Origin: Parasponia andersonii | Taxonomy: Eukaryota > Streptophyta > Magnoliopsida > Rosales > Cannabaceae | Reading direction: 5' to 3' | Length of the DNA stretch: 64,000 nucleotides | Assembly (NCBI GenBank): GCA_002914805.1 | Contig: JXTB01000125.1 | Coordinates: 443,683 to 507,682, forward strand | Shown here: in pieces, positions 63,316-64,000 of the stretch | How positions within the stretch are numbered: the stretch's first letter is position 1 | Layout: each line of letters opens with the position of its first letter | Program-made: the position numbers and the translations under genes | Notes under the pieces: model-generated | Told to the model about the DNA's origin: nothing | Database searches by the model: none | What the model saw: only the letters and a program-made list of their open reading frames with translations

Positions 63316-64000
63316 CAGCCACACAATAAATAAGTCCACGTTTTATATCTAGGTTTTAGTTTTAGATTTTGAGACTATTTAATTTACATACAATCATACA
63401 AACTTTTTTCTATTGGGGTAACGATATTGTGTAGCGCTGATATGAAACTCCAACGGATATACACACTCAATTATATGGCTCTTTTTTTATTTACTTCTCA
63501 GTTCATATATGTATATATAAGGTATATGGAAATCTGAGTCTGATATTATACTCTTAGGACATGTTCACTAGTTAATGAAGAGAAAAAAGAAATACATCCC
63601 CTTTATGTGATTACATACTAATTGATTACGTATGAAAGAATCCTATAATCTTCCCGCTTATTCTTTTCTATTTCCTTGGGTTTTCTTTCTACTCATTTCT
63701 TATACGGAATATATATGTAGGTATATTGCTTTTCCAAGCAACAAAAAGCTCGTTACTGCTTTCGTTATATACACGGGAGTGGCTACACCAGAGGCGCTTT
63801 TATGCCCCGACAGATAGAGGCTTTGTTCTGATTGTCCGACGAAAATTCGACAGATAGAGGCTTTGTTCTGATTGTCCGACGAAAATTAAAAGAGATCAAA
63901 TAATTGAGTGCACAAACTACTTGCTGCACGGTAATACATAGAAATAAAACTGTTGTGCGGTCTAAAAACTATATATTAGTTAATACTAAAAAAGAAAATT
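63316..64000. other. Intergenic spacer at the right edge
   Basis: No supported gene. 63325-63385 resembles 61326-61380 on the other side of the solo LTR. A perfect 40-bp tandem duplication lies at 63808-63887. Confidence 0.5.
63808..63887. repeat. Perfect 40-bp tandem duplication
   Basis: The 40 bases starting CGACAGATAGAGGCTTTGTT at 63808-63847 are repeated without change at 63848-63887. Perfect identity indicates a recent event or an assembly artefact. Confidence 0.95.

Overview
The window is nuclear DNA from a dicot-like flowering plant. It is AT-rich and dense in transposable elements, with one multi-exon metabolic gene whose introns are all GT-AG. The species cannot be fixed from the sequence. 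Assignment to a eudicot rests on the oxidosqualene cyclase and on the transposon families present (Ty1-copia, Athila- and Tekay-like Ty3-gypsy, plant CACTA with TNP2/DUF4216/Ulp1-like domains, hAT and long-TIR MITEs).

Layout. 1-2570: truncated non-coding copia-type element on the minus strand, with an array of short palindromes inside it. 3413-10434: full-length but broken Ty1-copia element with both LTRs and a perfect 5-bp target duplication. 10435-15183: intergenic DNA with a 73-bp tandem duplication, CACTA-like end debris and a gypsy 3' end with its LTR. 15184-21443: the only gene that looks intact, a 15-exon oxidosqualene cyclase of 758 residues whose residue numbering matches characterised beta-amyrin synthases (MWCYCR at 256-261, DCTAE at 485-489, C564, W612, F728). 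21481-24804: intergenic repeats and a strong hairpin. 24805-33113: 8.3-kb CACTA transposon with decayed TNP2, DUF4216, transposase_24-like and Ulp1-like pieces. 33114-35690: repeat-rich spacer. 35690-52344: a nest of elements. A broken Athila-like element carries a hAT MITE (37850-38476) and a copia-like solo LTR (40045-42177, itself with a 369-bp internal duplication), and a complete Tekay-like element (43642-51884) sits inside its 3' LTR. 52345-53976: spacer with a long-TIR MITE. 53977-about 59365: a second CACTA element without the TNP2 core. 59366-61383: spacer. 61384-63315: solo LTR related to the Tekay-like LTRs, containing a 38-base assembly gap. 63316-64000: spacer ending in a perfect 40-bp tandem duplication.

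Functionally the window holds one triterpene-scaffold gene among transposons. The cyclase would convert 2,3-oxidosqualene to a pentacyclic triterpene, most likely beta-amyrin. No cytochrome P450, glycosyltransferase or acyltransferase gene is visible within 64 kb, so a triterpene gene cluster is not supported here. I found no tRNA, rRNA or CRISPR and no clearly new coding system. The most unusual non-coding signals are the palindrome array at 1641-2010, the mismatched ends of the first CACTA element, the nested element stack, and several recent tandem duplications.
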